A DNA stretch of 64,000 nucleotides from positions 186,001-250,000 of the forward strand of contig JBMHDW010000001.1 in NCBI GenBank assembly GCA_049889175.1, in the 5' to 3' direction. Origin of the DNA: JBMHDW01 sp049889175 (lineage in GTDB: Bacteria > Pseudomonadota > Gammaproteobacteria > Comchoanobacterales > Comchoanobacteraceae). This document shows, piece by piece, positions 54,280-63,356 of the stretch. A program made the translations under genes and the position numbers. A model generated the notes under the pieces. That model worked only from the letters and a program-made list of their open reading frames with translations. It had not been told where the DNA came from and searched no databases. Every line of letters begins with the position of its first letter. Position 1 is the first letter of the stretch.

Positions 54280-55305
54280 CTAGGAGGTTTTTTTTAACGC
54301 TAAAGCAACCTTCATTACCTCACCCATTGAGGTATGAATCAAAGTATTTAACCCTGAAACATCAATCTGTCTACCAACACGATCGCCATACTGACCAAAC
54401 CACTGAGCCTGATTTTGTAATGATAAAGGTTGCCACCCTCCTTTAATAAGGGCTTCCCCCACAGAACTCCAATCCACACTCACTGAAATATCTTTTTGAC
54501 CTAAATGATCTTTAACAGAAGAGCACTCCTGATGTTGGCTATATACCCTCAGCGTACCCTTTCTTCTATCAGGGTGATAATAATCTAATCGCTCATAACC
54601 ATAATCAAATAACATCATAACAATATCATCAGCAACATCATGACAACTCAACCAATCCTCTATTTGAGTTGGCCGCCACTCTGTTGTATAACCTTCAATT
54701 TTAGGTATTTTTAACTGACTAAGTATTTTTGAAGTTACATCATCAACATCATAGATCACATCAGTCAATCCATCTTGCCAACTAAAACCATGTTCAACAT
54801 ACTGACCCTTATGGTAGCCCACACGCTTTGCAGGTAAGGCATCTAATATTTCGTGAGCAAGCACGAACCCCTTAAAACCATTAGGAACATTCTGAACCCA
54901 TGTGATCACCTTAGCCAATGGCCCTAAAGAATCTTCAAAATAAGCTTTTTGCTTCTCTCGTAAATAAGGATTTAACTCAATACAATAATATTGCTTGGGT
55001 AAGCGCCCCATAGCGTGCAAACACTTGATTACCTGAACAGCTAAATGACCTGCTCCAGGGCCCCACTCCAGCCAATTATCGAAATCAGCCTGATTTAACA
55101 ACGTATGGACAACCATATCACCAAAACAAGGTGTCATCATAGGGCCCGTGATAAAATCTCCCTGACACCCAAATGGGCTATCAGGACGCATATAGTATCC
55201 AATTTCAGGTGCGTACAACATCTGAGACATGAAAACATCAAATGGTAAAAAATCATGCTTTTTAAAATAATTGATCAACCAATTATGATGTGATTTTCCA
55301 ATCAT
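54280..55305 (-). CDS. MidA/NDUFAF7-like SAM-dependent methyltransferase
   Basis: This 341-residue protein of the COG1565 family has N-terminal DVFMSQMLYAPEIGYYMR and GDFITGPMMTPCFGDMV, SAM-binding LEWGPGAGHLA and VLAHEILDALPAKR. Its eukaryotic relative methylates an arginine of mitochondrial complex I; the bacterial substrate is not established. It overlaps folB by 23 bp. Confidence 0.88.
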   Translation of the reverse strand: MIGKSHHNWLINYFKKHDFLPFDVFMSQMLYAPEIGYYMRPDSPFGCQGDFITGPMMTPCFGDMVVHTLLNQADFDNWLEWGPGAGHLAVQVIKCLHAMGRLPKQYYCIELNPYLREKQKAYFEDSLGPLAKVITWVQNVPNGFKGFVLAHEILDALPAKRVGYHKGQYVEHGFSWQDGLTDVIYDVDDVTSKILSQLKIPKIEGYTTEWRPTQIEDWLSCHDVADDIVMMLFDYGYERLDYYHPDRRKGTLRVYSQHQECSSVKDHLGQKDISVSVDWSSVGEALIKGGWQPLSLQNQAQWFGQYGDRVGRQIDVSGLNTLIHTSMGEVMKVALALKKTS

Positions 55306-55639
55306 AGCTATCTTCTATTTGGGCTTCCTGAATCAACGAATTAGGTCTTATTTTACGCAAAACAAAGCACATGGGAACATTTGGATACTGAGTCAGCCAC
55401 CACTGTTTAAACATCATCGCTAAGTGCTCGATTAATCGCACCTCTCGTCGATAAAAATAATCAAATAAGCACCTACTTAAATGATCGTAATCAATGGTTT
55501 TTTCAATATTATCATCCAAAGCAGCGCCCTGTGGAAGTTGGCAGCTTAAGTCAATATAAACAGCCTGTCTCGAAGACCTTTCTGCCTCTGTAACACCCAA
55601 TCTCAACTCGACAGAAAGCCCTTTCAAATGAAGTATCAT
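55283..55639 (-). CDS. folB: Dihydroneopterin aldolase
   Basis: FolB cleaves dihydroneopterin in folate synthesis. At 118 residues it is normal. Seen are LKGLSVELRLGVTEAERSSRQ, the Asp-Tyr segment TIDYDHL and LIEHLAMM with the conserved Glu, plus a Lys in the LRKIRP segment. It overlaps the ABC permease by 4 bp and the methyltransferase by 23 bp. Confidence 0.9.
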   Translation of the reverse strand: MILHLKGLSVELRLGVTEAERSSRQAVYIDLSCQLPQGAALDDNIEKTIDYDHLSRCLFDYFYRREVRLIEHLAMMFKQWWLTQYPNVPMCFVLRKIRPNSLIQEAQIEDSYDWKITS

Positions 55640-56412
55640 GGCCTAATGCTCCGTGCCTGCTCAACAAAATAAACCGCCAGCATAAACAACCCAAAAGCGA
55701 CCAACGCCAGAATAGCCAAAACCAACCAAACGCCATAGTGTAACTCTGAACCAACCAAACCATATCTTAAAATATCAACAATATAAACAACGGGATTAAA
55801 ACGTGCTATGTGTTGCCATGTTGGTGGTAAGTTATAAATAGAATAAAAAACACCACCCAAATACAGTAATGGTGTTAATAGGAATGTTGGCACAATGCTG
55901 ATCTGATCAAAGTTTTTAGCCCAAATAGCGTTTATTAGCCCTAATGTAGAAAAAATCATTGCTGTTAATATACCCACAACAATGGCAACATCATAATGAT
56001 GAACGCTGATCGGCAGTTGATTAACATCGGTAATAAAGTAATATGCACAGACATAAACAAACAAACCCGTCAATAATCCTCTCAAAACCCCAGCAAAAAT
56101 ATACCCAAATACGATGTGAGCCACAGAAACTGGTGCCACTAATAATTGATTGAGGCTACCATGCCAGCGCTCAATAAAGAAACTACCAGAAACATTAGAA
56201 TAGCTATTAATAATCACTGACATCATGACTAAGCCTGGAGCAATAAATTTCACATAAGCTACGCCATCAATCATATTGATGCGTTGTGCAAGAATCGTAC
56301 CAAAGACAATAAAGTACATGCTTGTATTAATCACAGGGGGGACCAAGGTTTGTGGCCAGATCCTAAAAATACGAACCAGCTCTTTACGCAATATAGTGAG
56401 TAAAGCAATCAT
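55636..56412 (-). CDS. yadH: ABC-2 type export permease (YadH-like)
   Basis: This 258-residue membrane protein has six helices and the ABC-2 signature near the C-terminus (LGGVFYSIYNLPPTWQHIARFNPVVYIVDILRYG). It pairs with the ATPase immediately upstream (4-bp overlap). The substrate is unknown. Confidence 0.9.
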   Translation of the reverse strand: MIALLTILRKELVRIFRIWPQTLVPPVINTSMYFIVFGTILAQRINMIDGVAYVKFIAPGLVMMSVIINSYSNVSGSFFIERWHGSLNQLLVAPVSVAHIVFGYIFAGVLRGLLTGLFVYVCAYYFITDVNQLPISVHHYDVAIVVGILTAMIFSTLGLINAIWAKNFDQISIVPTFLLTPLLYLGGVFYSIYNLPPTWQHIARFNPVVYIVDILRYGLVGSELHYGVWLVLAILALVAFGLFMLAVYFVEQARSIRP

Positions 56413-57320
56413 TTTTTCTCCTCAATGGTATCTAAAAAAAATGTTTCCAATTGATTCGAGCAATTATCAACTTTTTTGATAATAATCTTCTCCTCATGCA
56501 ATAAACTAATCAGCAATGTAAAATCTCGTTCATCTTGTAAAGTGACCTTAAACTGAGTATCGCCTGTTGGTGTCAAATTCCATTGCTTCAAATCAAGATT
56601 TTGAGGCATTGCATTACAATGAATTTCATAGGTAATATGATTAAAACTATTCTTAATAGTATTCATCGGGCCTGATTCAACAATCATACCATTGTTTAAG
56701 ACTGCCACCTCATTACATAAGTTCTCTGCTTCTTCCAAATAATGTGTTGTTAAAATGATGGTAGTCCCTGCCTGATTAAGGTCTCGTAAATATGTCCAAA
56801 TATCTTTTCTAATATCAATATCTACGCCAGCTGTTGGCTCATCTAATATTAATAGCTTTGGGTTATGTACTAATGCTCTTGCTAACATTAACCTTCGCTT
56901 CATACCACCTGAGAGCGACTGAACTATTTTATCACTTTTTTGTGTTAACTTCATAATCTCAAGTAACTCATCAACTCGTTGCTGACAATCTTTTCGACGT
57001 ATACCATATAAACCAGCCTGATCAATCAAAGCCTGACGAATATTTAGAAACGGGTGAAAGTTAATTTCTTGAGGCATAACTCCCATCATTTGCTTGGCAT
57101 AATTAGGTTGTTTTTCTGTATCATAACCAAATATCTCAATTATGCCTTTGGTTTTTCGTACCAATGAAGTAATACAACCAATCATAGTCGTTTTACCCGC
57201 GCCATTAAGGCCAAGGAGACAGAAAAATGAACCCTCTTTTATCTCCAAATCAACACCTTTCAATGCACTAACACCATTATGATAGGTTTTTTCCAAACCT
57301 TTAATATTCACTGCAACCAC
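56409..57320 (-). CDS. yadG: ABC exporter ATPase (YadG-like)
   Basis: This 303-residue ATPase has GLNGAGKTT (Walker A), LSGGMKRRLMLARAL (signature), LLILDEPTAGVD (Walker B) and LTTHYLEEAE (H-loop). All catalytic residues are present, in contrast to the FtsE of this window. A C-terminal ~80-residue domain follows. It starts directly after the permease gene upstream (57321). Confidence 0.92.
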   Translation of the reverse strand: MVAVNIKGLEKTYHNGVSALKGVDLEIKEGSFFCLLGLNGAGKTTMIGCITSLVRKTKGIIEIFGYDTEKQPNYAKQMMGVMPQEINFHPFLNIRQALIDQAGLYGIRRKDCQQRVDELLEIMKLTQKSDKIVQSLSGGMKRRLMLARALVHNPKLLILDEPTAGVDIDIRKDIWTYLRDLNQAGTTIILTTHYLEEAENLCNEVAVLNNGMIVESGPMNTIKNSFNHITYEIHCNAMPQNLDLKQWNLTPTGDTQFKVTLQDERDFTLLISLLHEEKIIIKKVDNCSNQLETFFLDTIEEKK

Positions 57321-58724
57321 TTAGCGACTCCTCTTCTTAAAAAACAAAGGTACCAAAGAAATCAATACAAGCCCTGTCAACATGAGACATCGTAAGACCC
57401 ATGGGTTAAATTGATCATCAAGAATTTGAGTGGGTATTAAAAATCCTGTAGTGATTGCAGCCAAACAACTGGTGATGCCCAATACTGATAAAATGATGAT
57501 GCCAATATTGCCACCAGGAACTTTATAAAACCTCGGCGTTTCGGCATGAGTAAAACGCAACACAATAGCACTTACAAACATCACGATATAGGCCACTAAA
57601 GCTAATTGTGTGGTCATCGCAGTAAGCACGTAGAATAATAATCTTTGCGGCACTAAAAACTCAAGCAACATTAACCCAATGAAAACAGCAACCTGCAACC
57701 ACATCATGCGATAGGGCACACCATAGCGGTTCACGGGTGCCAACCAGCGAGGTGCAACACCATCTAAACTCGCAGCATGAATACCTTTACCTGGCCCAAT
57801 AACCCATGCAGCTAACGCTGCAACACTTCCAAAAATAATCATTGCAACCAGAACTTTACTCAATACAAACGCTCCTGTGAAAGAGGCAAAACCAACTTTT
57901 AGAGCTTCAAAGACTGCAAAACGCTCATCATGGGCTGCAGCTGGCAACATTACAGCTAATGCTAAGGTTCCTAAACTTAAGCTGACTAAAATAGCCAGCA
58001 TTGACCACATAATCGCTTTAGGGTAAGCCTTTTGTGGCGAGGCAACTTCATCAGCATGGACTGCCGACATCTCAATACCCACCAAACCAAAAATAACCAA
58101 TGTTAAATATCCACCTAATGCTGAAACATCAATATTTTTCGGCCACCATGAGCCCGTTAAATGAATCACTGGTTGGTGCCCTGATAGCAACCATAAAACC
58201 GTCAGAACCACCAAAACCATGATCGGAATTAAAGTTCCAATAACAGCGCCAATATTGGAAAACAAACTTGATAACCGCATGCCTCTGATATTAATCATTG
58301 TAATTGCAATGAAGATACCTGATGTTACCACGATGTGCCACAAGGGTGATAACCCATCTACCTCAAAACCCATTAAGTATTGTAGAGCACCCAAAATAAA
58401 CATTACTTGTGATGGGTACCAAATCACATTGTAAATCCATTGTAAAAAAATAACCCATAAACCCCAGCTATGACCTAAAGCTTCTCTAACCCAAACATAT
58501 ATGCCACCTCTTTTGGGCCACCCTGTCGCTAATTCCGCAGAAATTAATGCCACTGGTATAAAAAAACATAAACCTAAAACTAAGTAGATGGGTATGATCA
58601 ATAAACCAAAGGATGAGCCTCCACTCAATGAACGAATATTATCGATGGCAATAATATTGATCATGACCAGAGAAAAAACACTTAAAGGCTTGGTCTTTGA
58701 ATTCATCATATTAAAAAATAACAA
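57321..58724 (-). CDS. APC-family amino-acid permease (GadC-like antiporter type)
   Basis: This 467-residue protein has 12 predicted helices. The first helix IIAIDNIRSLSGGSS and the GGIYVWVREALGHSWGLWVIFLQWIYNVIWYPSQ segment resemble glutamate/GABA-type antiporters. The substrate is probably an amino acid, but the sequence does not decide which. It may be expressed with the yadGH-folB genes. Confidence 0.85.
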   Translation of the reverse strand: MLFFNMMNSKTKPLSVFSLVMINIIAIDNIRSLSGGSSFGLLIIPIYLVLGLCFFIPVALISAELATGWPKRGGIYVWVREALGHSWGLWVIFLQWIYNVIWYPSQVMFILGALQYLMGFEVDGLSPLWHIVVTSGIFIAITMINIRGMRLSSLFSNIGAVIGTLIPIMVLVVLTVLWLLSGHQPVIHLTGSWWPKNIDVSALGGYLTLVIFGLVGIEMSAVHADEVASPQKAYPKAIMWSMLAILVSLSLGTLALAVMLPAAAHDERFAVFEALKVGFASFTGAFVLSKVLVAMIIFGSVAALAAWVIGPGKGIHAASLDGVAPRWLAPVNRYGVPYRMMWLQVAVFIGLMLLEFLVPQRLLFYVLTAMTTQLALVAYIVMFVSAIVLRFTHAETPRFYKVPGGNIGIIILSVLGITSCLAAITTGFLIPTQILDDQFNPWVLRCLMLTGLVLISLVPLFFKKRSR

Positions 58725-58839
58725 TACCTTATCAAAATTACCACCTCATGTAAATGGCACTTGACCTGATATAAATGCAATTTTCACTTGAAAAAAAAAA
58801 CAAAATAACATAACATAGGTAGACCAATAAGAACATGAT

Positions 58840-59994
58840 ATGATTATGAAAAACAAGGAAATAACTGAGATTGATGACTATTTTAAGTCGCAAAAAATGG
58901 AGCTTGATCATTTCCCTGTTGGACTTACCGAAAAACAATGTTTTCAGCTTTATTCTATGGTAGATAACTGCCAAGATACCATTCAATTCAACCCCAATAT
59001 ACCAAAATCAGCAAAACAAACGTCACTCAAGTCTCAACTATCTGTTGCAATTCCAATATTTAAGTTTTATTGTCAATTTAAAGAGTGCATAAGTGCCATT
59101 AAAAACACCGAAAAAAATGCAGCTACCATCCCTAGAGTCATTGCCTACATAGAGCACCTTGCTACTGCTGCTGTTATCAATTTAAACCTAACATTTGATC
59201 AATTAAAAAGCATATCAGCTAATCATTTATTCCACTTACACTCAAAGTATCATTTTATGCAAGACCTACTTCAATCAACAACAGATCTTTTGGATGAATT
59301 AACCCAAGTAGATCAATCATTCTCTGATTTTCATAGTTACATCAAAACGTTAAAAGATATTATTCACAATTATGACATTAACATTTTACGATCCAACGAC
59401 ATAAGAGACTTTTTATCGATACTGGAAGGCTTACAAAAGATAATAAACCCCTGTCAGCCAGCTAATAATACACCTATATTCTCGGATGAAAATGACATAA
59501 TGTATTATTCTCTTAAGGTAAATATTAACACAGCAATAACGCTCACATGCCCTTTTAAAATCAATAAAATCAATATCTACATATTACATTTTCTTAGTCA
59601 TTTCTTTGATGATAGTAAGCATGACCAAAGTTTAGAAAAGATTAAGCAACCGTTAAAGAGTTGGTTTTTATTATTAAAAAACAACCATTACCCGCTAGAA
59701 GCATTAGATAACTTTATCAATAATGCAATCAATAGCAAACAAAACACATTACCTTATTTTATCAACATTAATCCCAAAACCTTCTCCTTCTTTCAATCTT
59801 GTTATCATTTATCTGATGATGTTAGTGACTACACACCACCCTCTTCTCCCATAGGGCCAGCACATAAAAAACACAAATCCAATCCACAAACAGGTTTTCA
59901 TGAAGATACTAAAGACTTATCTCTCTTTACCAATTACGATGAATCTCAATACACTAAGCACCATCCCAGAACTCTTTTTAGCTTGTGCGCCTGA
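58840..59994 (+). CDS. Hypothetical helical protein
   Basis: This 384-residue protein of unknown family is probably soluble, as no signal or membrane helix is seen. It is rich in helical Leu/Asn/Lys pattern. The last ~65 residues contain a proline-rich TPPSSPIGP followed by a basic KKHKS cluster, then a polar tail. It is divergent from the amino-acid permease gene. Confidence 0.6.
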   Translation: MIMKNKEITEIDDYFKSQKMELDHFPVGLTEKQCFQLYSMVDNCQDTIQFNPNIPKSAKQTSLKSQLSVAIPIFKFYCQFKECISAIKNTEKNAATIPRVIAYIEHLATAAVINLNLTFDQLKSISANHLFHLHSKYHFMQDLLQSTTDLLDELTQVDQSFSDFHSYIKTLKDIIHNYDINILRSNDIRDFLSILEGLQKIINPCQPANNTPIFSDENDIMYYSLKVNINTAITLTCPFKINKINIYILHFLSHFFDDSKHDQSLEKIKQPLKSWFLLLKNNHYPLEALDNFINNAINSKQNTLPYFININPKTFSFFQSCYHLSDDVSDYTPPSSPIGPAHKKHKSNPQTGFHEDTKDLSLFTNYDESQYTKHHPRTLFSLCA

Positions 59995-60063
59995 TACCTC
60001 TCAATAGTTCTAGCTTTATCATTGTTATTTAGCTAACCTACAACCAACAAAAGAGGTAAATAA

Positions 60064-61140
60064 ATGCAGATCTATTTGGTTGGTGGCGCCGTCCGTGATC
60101 AAAAACTTGGCCTTCCTGTTTATGAAAAAGACTATGTTGTTGTTGGTTCAACACCAAAAGAAATGCTTAAACGAGGTTTTTCTCAAGTTGGTAAAGATTT
60201 TCCTGTTTTTTTACACCCAAAAACCAAAGAGGAATTTGCACTCGCTCGAACTGAGCGCAAGCAAGGTCAAGGCTATCATGGGTTTACATGTAAATTTGAC
60301 CCTAGTGTAACTCTTGAAGAAGACTTGCTTCGACGTGATTTGACCATTAATGCAATGGCACAAGATAGTCAGGGAAATATTATTGATCCATATGGTGGTT
60401 TAGATGATTTAAAAGCAGGGTATTTTCGTCATGTTTCACCAGCATTTATAGAAGACCCTTTAAGAATACTACGTGTTGCCCGTTTTGCTGCAAAGCTACC
60501 TTATTTTAAAGTACACCCCAGCACCTTGAGTCTCATGCAAAGCATGGTGATCCAAGGTGAGCTAAAACATCTCGCTAAAGAGCGATATTGGAAGGAGATT
60601 TACAGAGTAGCTGACTTAGATCATCCCCTTCGTTTCTTTCAGGTAATGACTGAAGTTGGCGGCCATCATCAGCTTTTTCCTCAATCATTTAAACCTCAGT
60701 ATGTGCAAGACGCCACAGTTAAAACGCAAGACCCTATGGAGCGCTTGGCTATGGGCTATTGGCACTGTGAACGAATTGAGGCGCAGCAATATCTTGCCCT
60801 TATTGCCGCACCAAATGTGATTAAAGAGTTGGTTAATACCTTGATCATCATTAACGCATTACATACAGATAATCCATCCTTTTCAGCCAGGTGTTGGCTT
60901 AATCTTGCCGACCAAACCGATCTGTGGCGTCGACCTGAACGATTCAAAACCGCAATGAAACTAGCCGCCAATAAGCTTCCACACTGGCCCGTATCCTTAA
61001 TACGTGATAAAACGCTAACATTAAGCCAACACCCTTGGGGAAATCATCTCCCAAAAAGCTTAAAAGGCCCTGAAATCAGTCAGTGGATTCATCAAAAAAA
61101 ATATCAATATATTCTCAATATACTTGATGATCAGATATAA
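60064..61140 (+). CDS. cca: CCA tRNA nucleotidyltransferase (altered catalytic pair, no HD motif)
   Basis: This enzyme adds or repairs the 3'-CCA of tRNAs. It is closely related to E. coli Cca through residue ~190: GGAVRD (7-12), QVGKDFPVFLHP, ALARTERK, RRDLTINAMA, EDPLRILRVARFAAKLP. The usual catalytic DxD (Asp21-x-Asp23) reads Glu21-Lys-Asp23 here. The C-terminal region is short (358 versus 412 residues) and the HD phosphohydrolase motif (HDxGK) is missing. A ribosome site (AGAGG) precedes the ATG. Confidence 0.93.
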   Translation: MQIYLVGGAVRDQKLGLPVYEKDYVVVGSTPKEMLKRGFSQVGKDFPVFLHPKTKEEFALARTERKQGQGYHGFTCKFDPSVTLEEDLLRRDLTINAMAQDSQGNIIDPYGGLDDLKAGYFRHVSPAFIEDPLRILRVARFAAKLPYFKVHPSTLSLMQSMVIQGELKHLAKERYWKEIYRVADLDHPLRFFQVMTEVGGHHQLFPQSFKPQYVQDATVKTQDPMERLAMGYWHCERIEAQQYLALIAAPNVIKELVNTLIIINALHTDNPSFSARCWLNLADQTDLWRRPERFKTAMKLAANKLPHWPVSLIRDKTLTLSQHPWGNHLPKSLKGPEISQWIHQKKYQYILNILDDQI

Positions 61141-61202
61141 TGTTTACTTATTTTGATTCTTCAGAGTATAATGGCTGTAGCTAATTGATTAAGGAAGATA
61201 CA

Positions 61203-61670
61203 ATGCGTCTAATTATCCGTTTTATCTGCATTTCTATGCTTTGTTCGCCTATACTTAACTATGCTAGCGTGGATATTATTAAAGATAAAATAAATAGCCT
61301 CCTGGAGGTTAATCCATGGTGTCAAGATGTTAGTCGTAGGGTTGTAGACAACACGCTTAAACCCCAAAAAGATAGTATACGTTCTAAAGTTTTAAAAAAC
61401 ATCAGTTCTTATCCTTACTCAACAACACAAACATGCTTGGAAACGCTAAAATCAATTTATCTTCATTGTGGAAATAACACCTCAGACAGTGTTGTGAACG
61501 CTTTTTTTGAATGTGCTCAATTAAATGATGAATGTCAATTAACAAGCACAAGCACAAACGATAACATTAAAAATTACGCTGAATATCAAAAAACAACCAT
61601 GCAAGGTGGTACTGAATACATTGATTCTGTTCACCTTGTAAATAACTTTGAATTAGTTGGTTGTGACTAA
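61203..61670 (+). CDS. Small secreted Cys-containing protein
   Basis: This 155-residue protein of unknown family has a signal peptide (MRLIIRFICISMLCSPILNY, cleavage near residue 22). The mature protein has six Cys, consistent with disulfides made by a DsbA-type enzyme. The ATG at 61203 is chosen because AAGGAAG precedes it; a frame also opens at 61185. Confidence 0.65.
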   Translation: MRLIIRFICISMLCSPILNYASVDIIKDKINSLLEVNPWCQDVSRRVVDNTLKPQKDSIRSKVLKNISSYPYSTTQTCLETLKSIYLHCGNNTSDSVVNAFFECAQLNDECQLTSTSTNDNIKNYAEYQKTTMQGGTEYIDSVHLVNNFELVGCD

Positions 61671-61725
61671 AATAACTAAACGCCTATCTATTTTGATCAT
61701 TACCCGATGTAAAAATCATAAATAC

Positions 61726-61754
61726 TTGACTTTTATTAAAAATAATAATATATT
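61726..61754 (+). promoter_or_regulatory. Sigma-70-type promoter of the alpha/beta hydrolase gene
   Basis: TTGACT (61726-61731), 17 bp, TATATT (61749-61754) lies just upstream of the ATG at 61781. It is the best -35/-10 match noticed in the window. Confidence 0.6.
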
Positions 61755-61780
61755 ATAGATGCTAAAACCTTGAGAATATA

Positions 61781-63316
61781 ATGAGTCATCAGACACCCAA
61801 TACGAATAATATTAATAACAAAATAAGTGTATTGCATGATCGCTTAAAACCATCGCGATTTCACCAGTTCCGAAGTTTACTTAGGAAATTCTGGCTCGCA
61901 ACCCTATTGTTGATTGTGGTCTTACATGGTCTATTGATTTATCTACCCTTAACAGCAACATCAGCCATGACTCACATCATGTTTGCGTTACCAAGTCTTT
62001 ATTGGGCACTGATATTAACGACTGTAATCTACTGTGTCACACAGCTAATCAAAACCATCATGATTGGTGTGGTATCCCCTAATAGTCTTGGGATCTTCAA
62101 ATGGTTAAGAACAACGGCATTCAAACGTGGTTGGAAGTCTATCTACAAGAGAAATATTACACTAGATTCATCATATTTAAACAGCACATTCAAAACAACT
62201 CATCGTGGTTTTTTAAACATTAATGGCTTAAAATGTTCAACAGCAGTATGTTTCAATAACCAAAAAACACATGAATGGGTTATCTATACTCATGGTATTG
62301 GTGAGGACATTAGCTTCATTCTTGACAACAAAGACTATATTAGTGAACTTGTCAAACTACATCCAAGCAAAAATATCGCAATGACCAGCAGACCTAATCT
62401 GGATATTGTCAGTAGTTGGTTTGATTATTATCATGATAAAACGCCCATCAGCACTACAGTTGGTTTATGGGAGTACATCAATACAATTGACAATGATGCT
62501 AGCTCATTTGTCCTTCATGGTCATTCGATGGGTGGTGCTATTACTGCAGAAGCGACTGCCATTATTAGTGACAGCAATCCTGACAACAAGCCAATCTATA
62601 GAATTCTTGATCGCACGTTGACGTCTGTACCAAAGATTGTTGGCGCTCGCTCTATTAGCCCACTTGGTTGGCTTTTTAAAATGACCGGTTACGATTATGC
62701 AACGGTTTCTAAAGAACCTCAACATTGGTTATTCTCACTCTTGTGGTTATTCATTGGTGCAATAATACTGTCTTCGTGCATGGTAATAAGCACTATTATT
62801 TGCAATTACGCTTTATCCGTATACCCTGTCGCTATTATGCCTTCAGGTAGCGCATGGTTGGCAATTTTTAGCCTTTCTATTATTAAGCCTATATCATTAA
62901 ATTTACCAATATTACTTACCCCACAAGCTCTAGCGGTTCTACCTCTCATGATGCAACAAAAACTATCATATAAACCTTATTACTTTATTATGAGTCTCAT
63001 CGTTATTAGTATGGTATCGTTGCACCTTCACCCCATTGTGGCTCTATCACTCATCACTCTATACGCAACAATAGATACCATTAGCTACACTCAAAACTTC
63101 AGCCAAATAAAAGCAATATCAGTACCACCAACCTTTATGACCTATAATAAAAACGATTTAAGCGTTTTGGGCAAAGGAAGACTAGATAATACAAGTGCCC
63201 CAAAAGAATTTATACATAGCGAACATAACAATAATAACCCCCATCAAGCTCATGTTGCGCCATGGACAGATAAAAACATCGAAGATTACAAAAATTTTAC
63301 TCAACCAACATACTAA
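61781..63316 (+). CDS. Membrane-anchored alpha/beta hydrolase
   Basis: This 511-residue protein has two N-terminal membrane helices (about 37-58 and 68-95), then a lipase-like domain with the nucleophile elbow GHSMGG (Ser249) and an upstream oxyanion-type THGIGED (170-176). The C-terminal part has further hydrophobic helices (about 312-340, 350-380 and 395-430) and a polar tail. The catalytic Asp/His cannot be assigned with confidence. The substrate may be a lipid or ester at the membrane. The C-terminal membrane part is unusual for this fold. Confidence 0.7.
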   Translation: MSHQTPNTNNINNKISVLHDRLKPSRFHQFRSLLRKFWLATLLLIVVLHGLLIYLPLTATSAMTHIMFALPSLYWALILTTVIYCVTQLIKTIMIGVVSPNSLGIFKWLRTTAFKRGWKSIYKRNITLDSSYLNSTFKTTHRGFLNINGLKCSTAVCFNNQKTHEWVIYTHGIGEDISFILDNKDYISELVKLHPSKNIAMTSRPNLDIVSSWFDYYHDKTPISTTVGLWEYINTIDNDASSFVLHGHSMGGAITAEATAIISDSNPDNKPIYRILDRTLTSVPKIVGARSISPLGWLFKMTGYDYATVSKEPQHWLFSLLWLFIGAIILSSCMVISTIICNYALSVYPVAIMPSGSAWLAIFSLSIIKPISLNLPILLTPQALAVLPLMMQQKLSYKPYYFIMSLIVISMVSLHLHPIVALSLITLYATIDTISYTQNFSQIKAISVPPTFMTYNKNDLSVLGKGRLDNTSAPKEFIHSEHNNNNPHQAHVAPWTDKNIEDYKNFTQPTY

Positions 63317-63356
63317 GTAAAAAATTTAAAAACAATTATAACAAGGGATATACACA

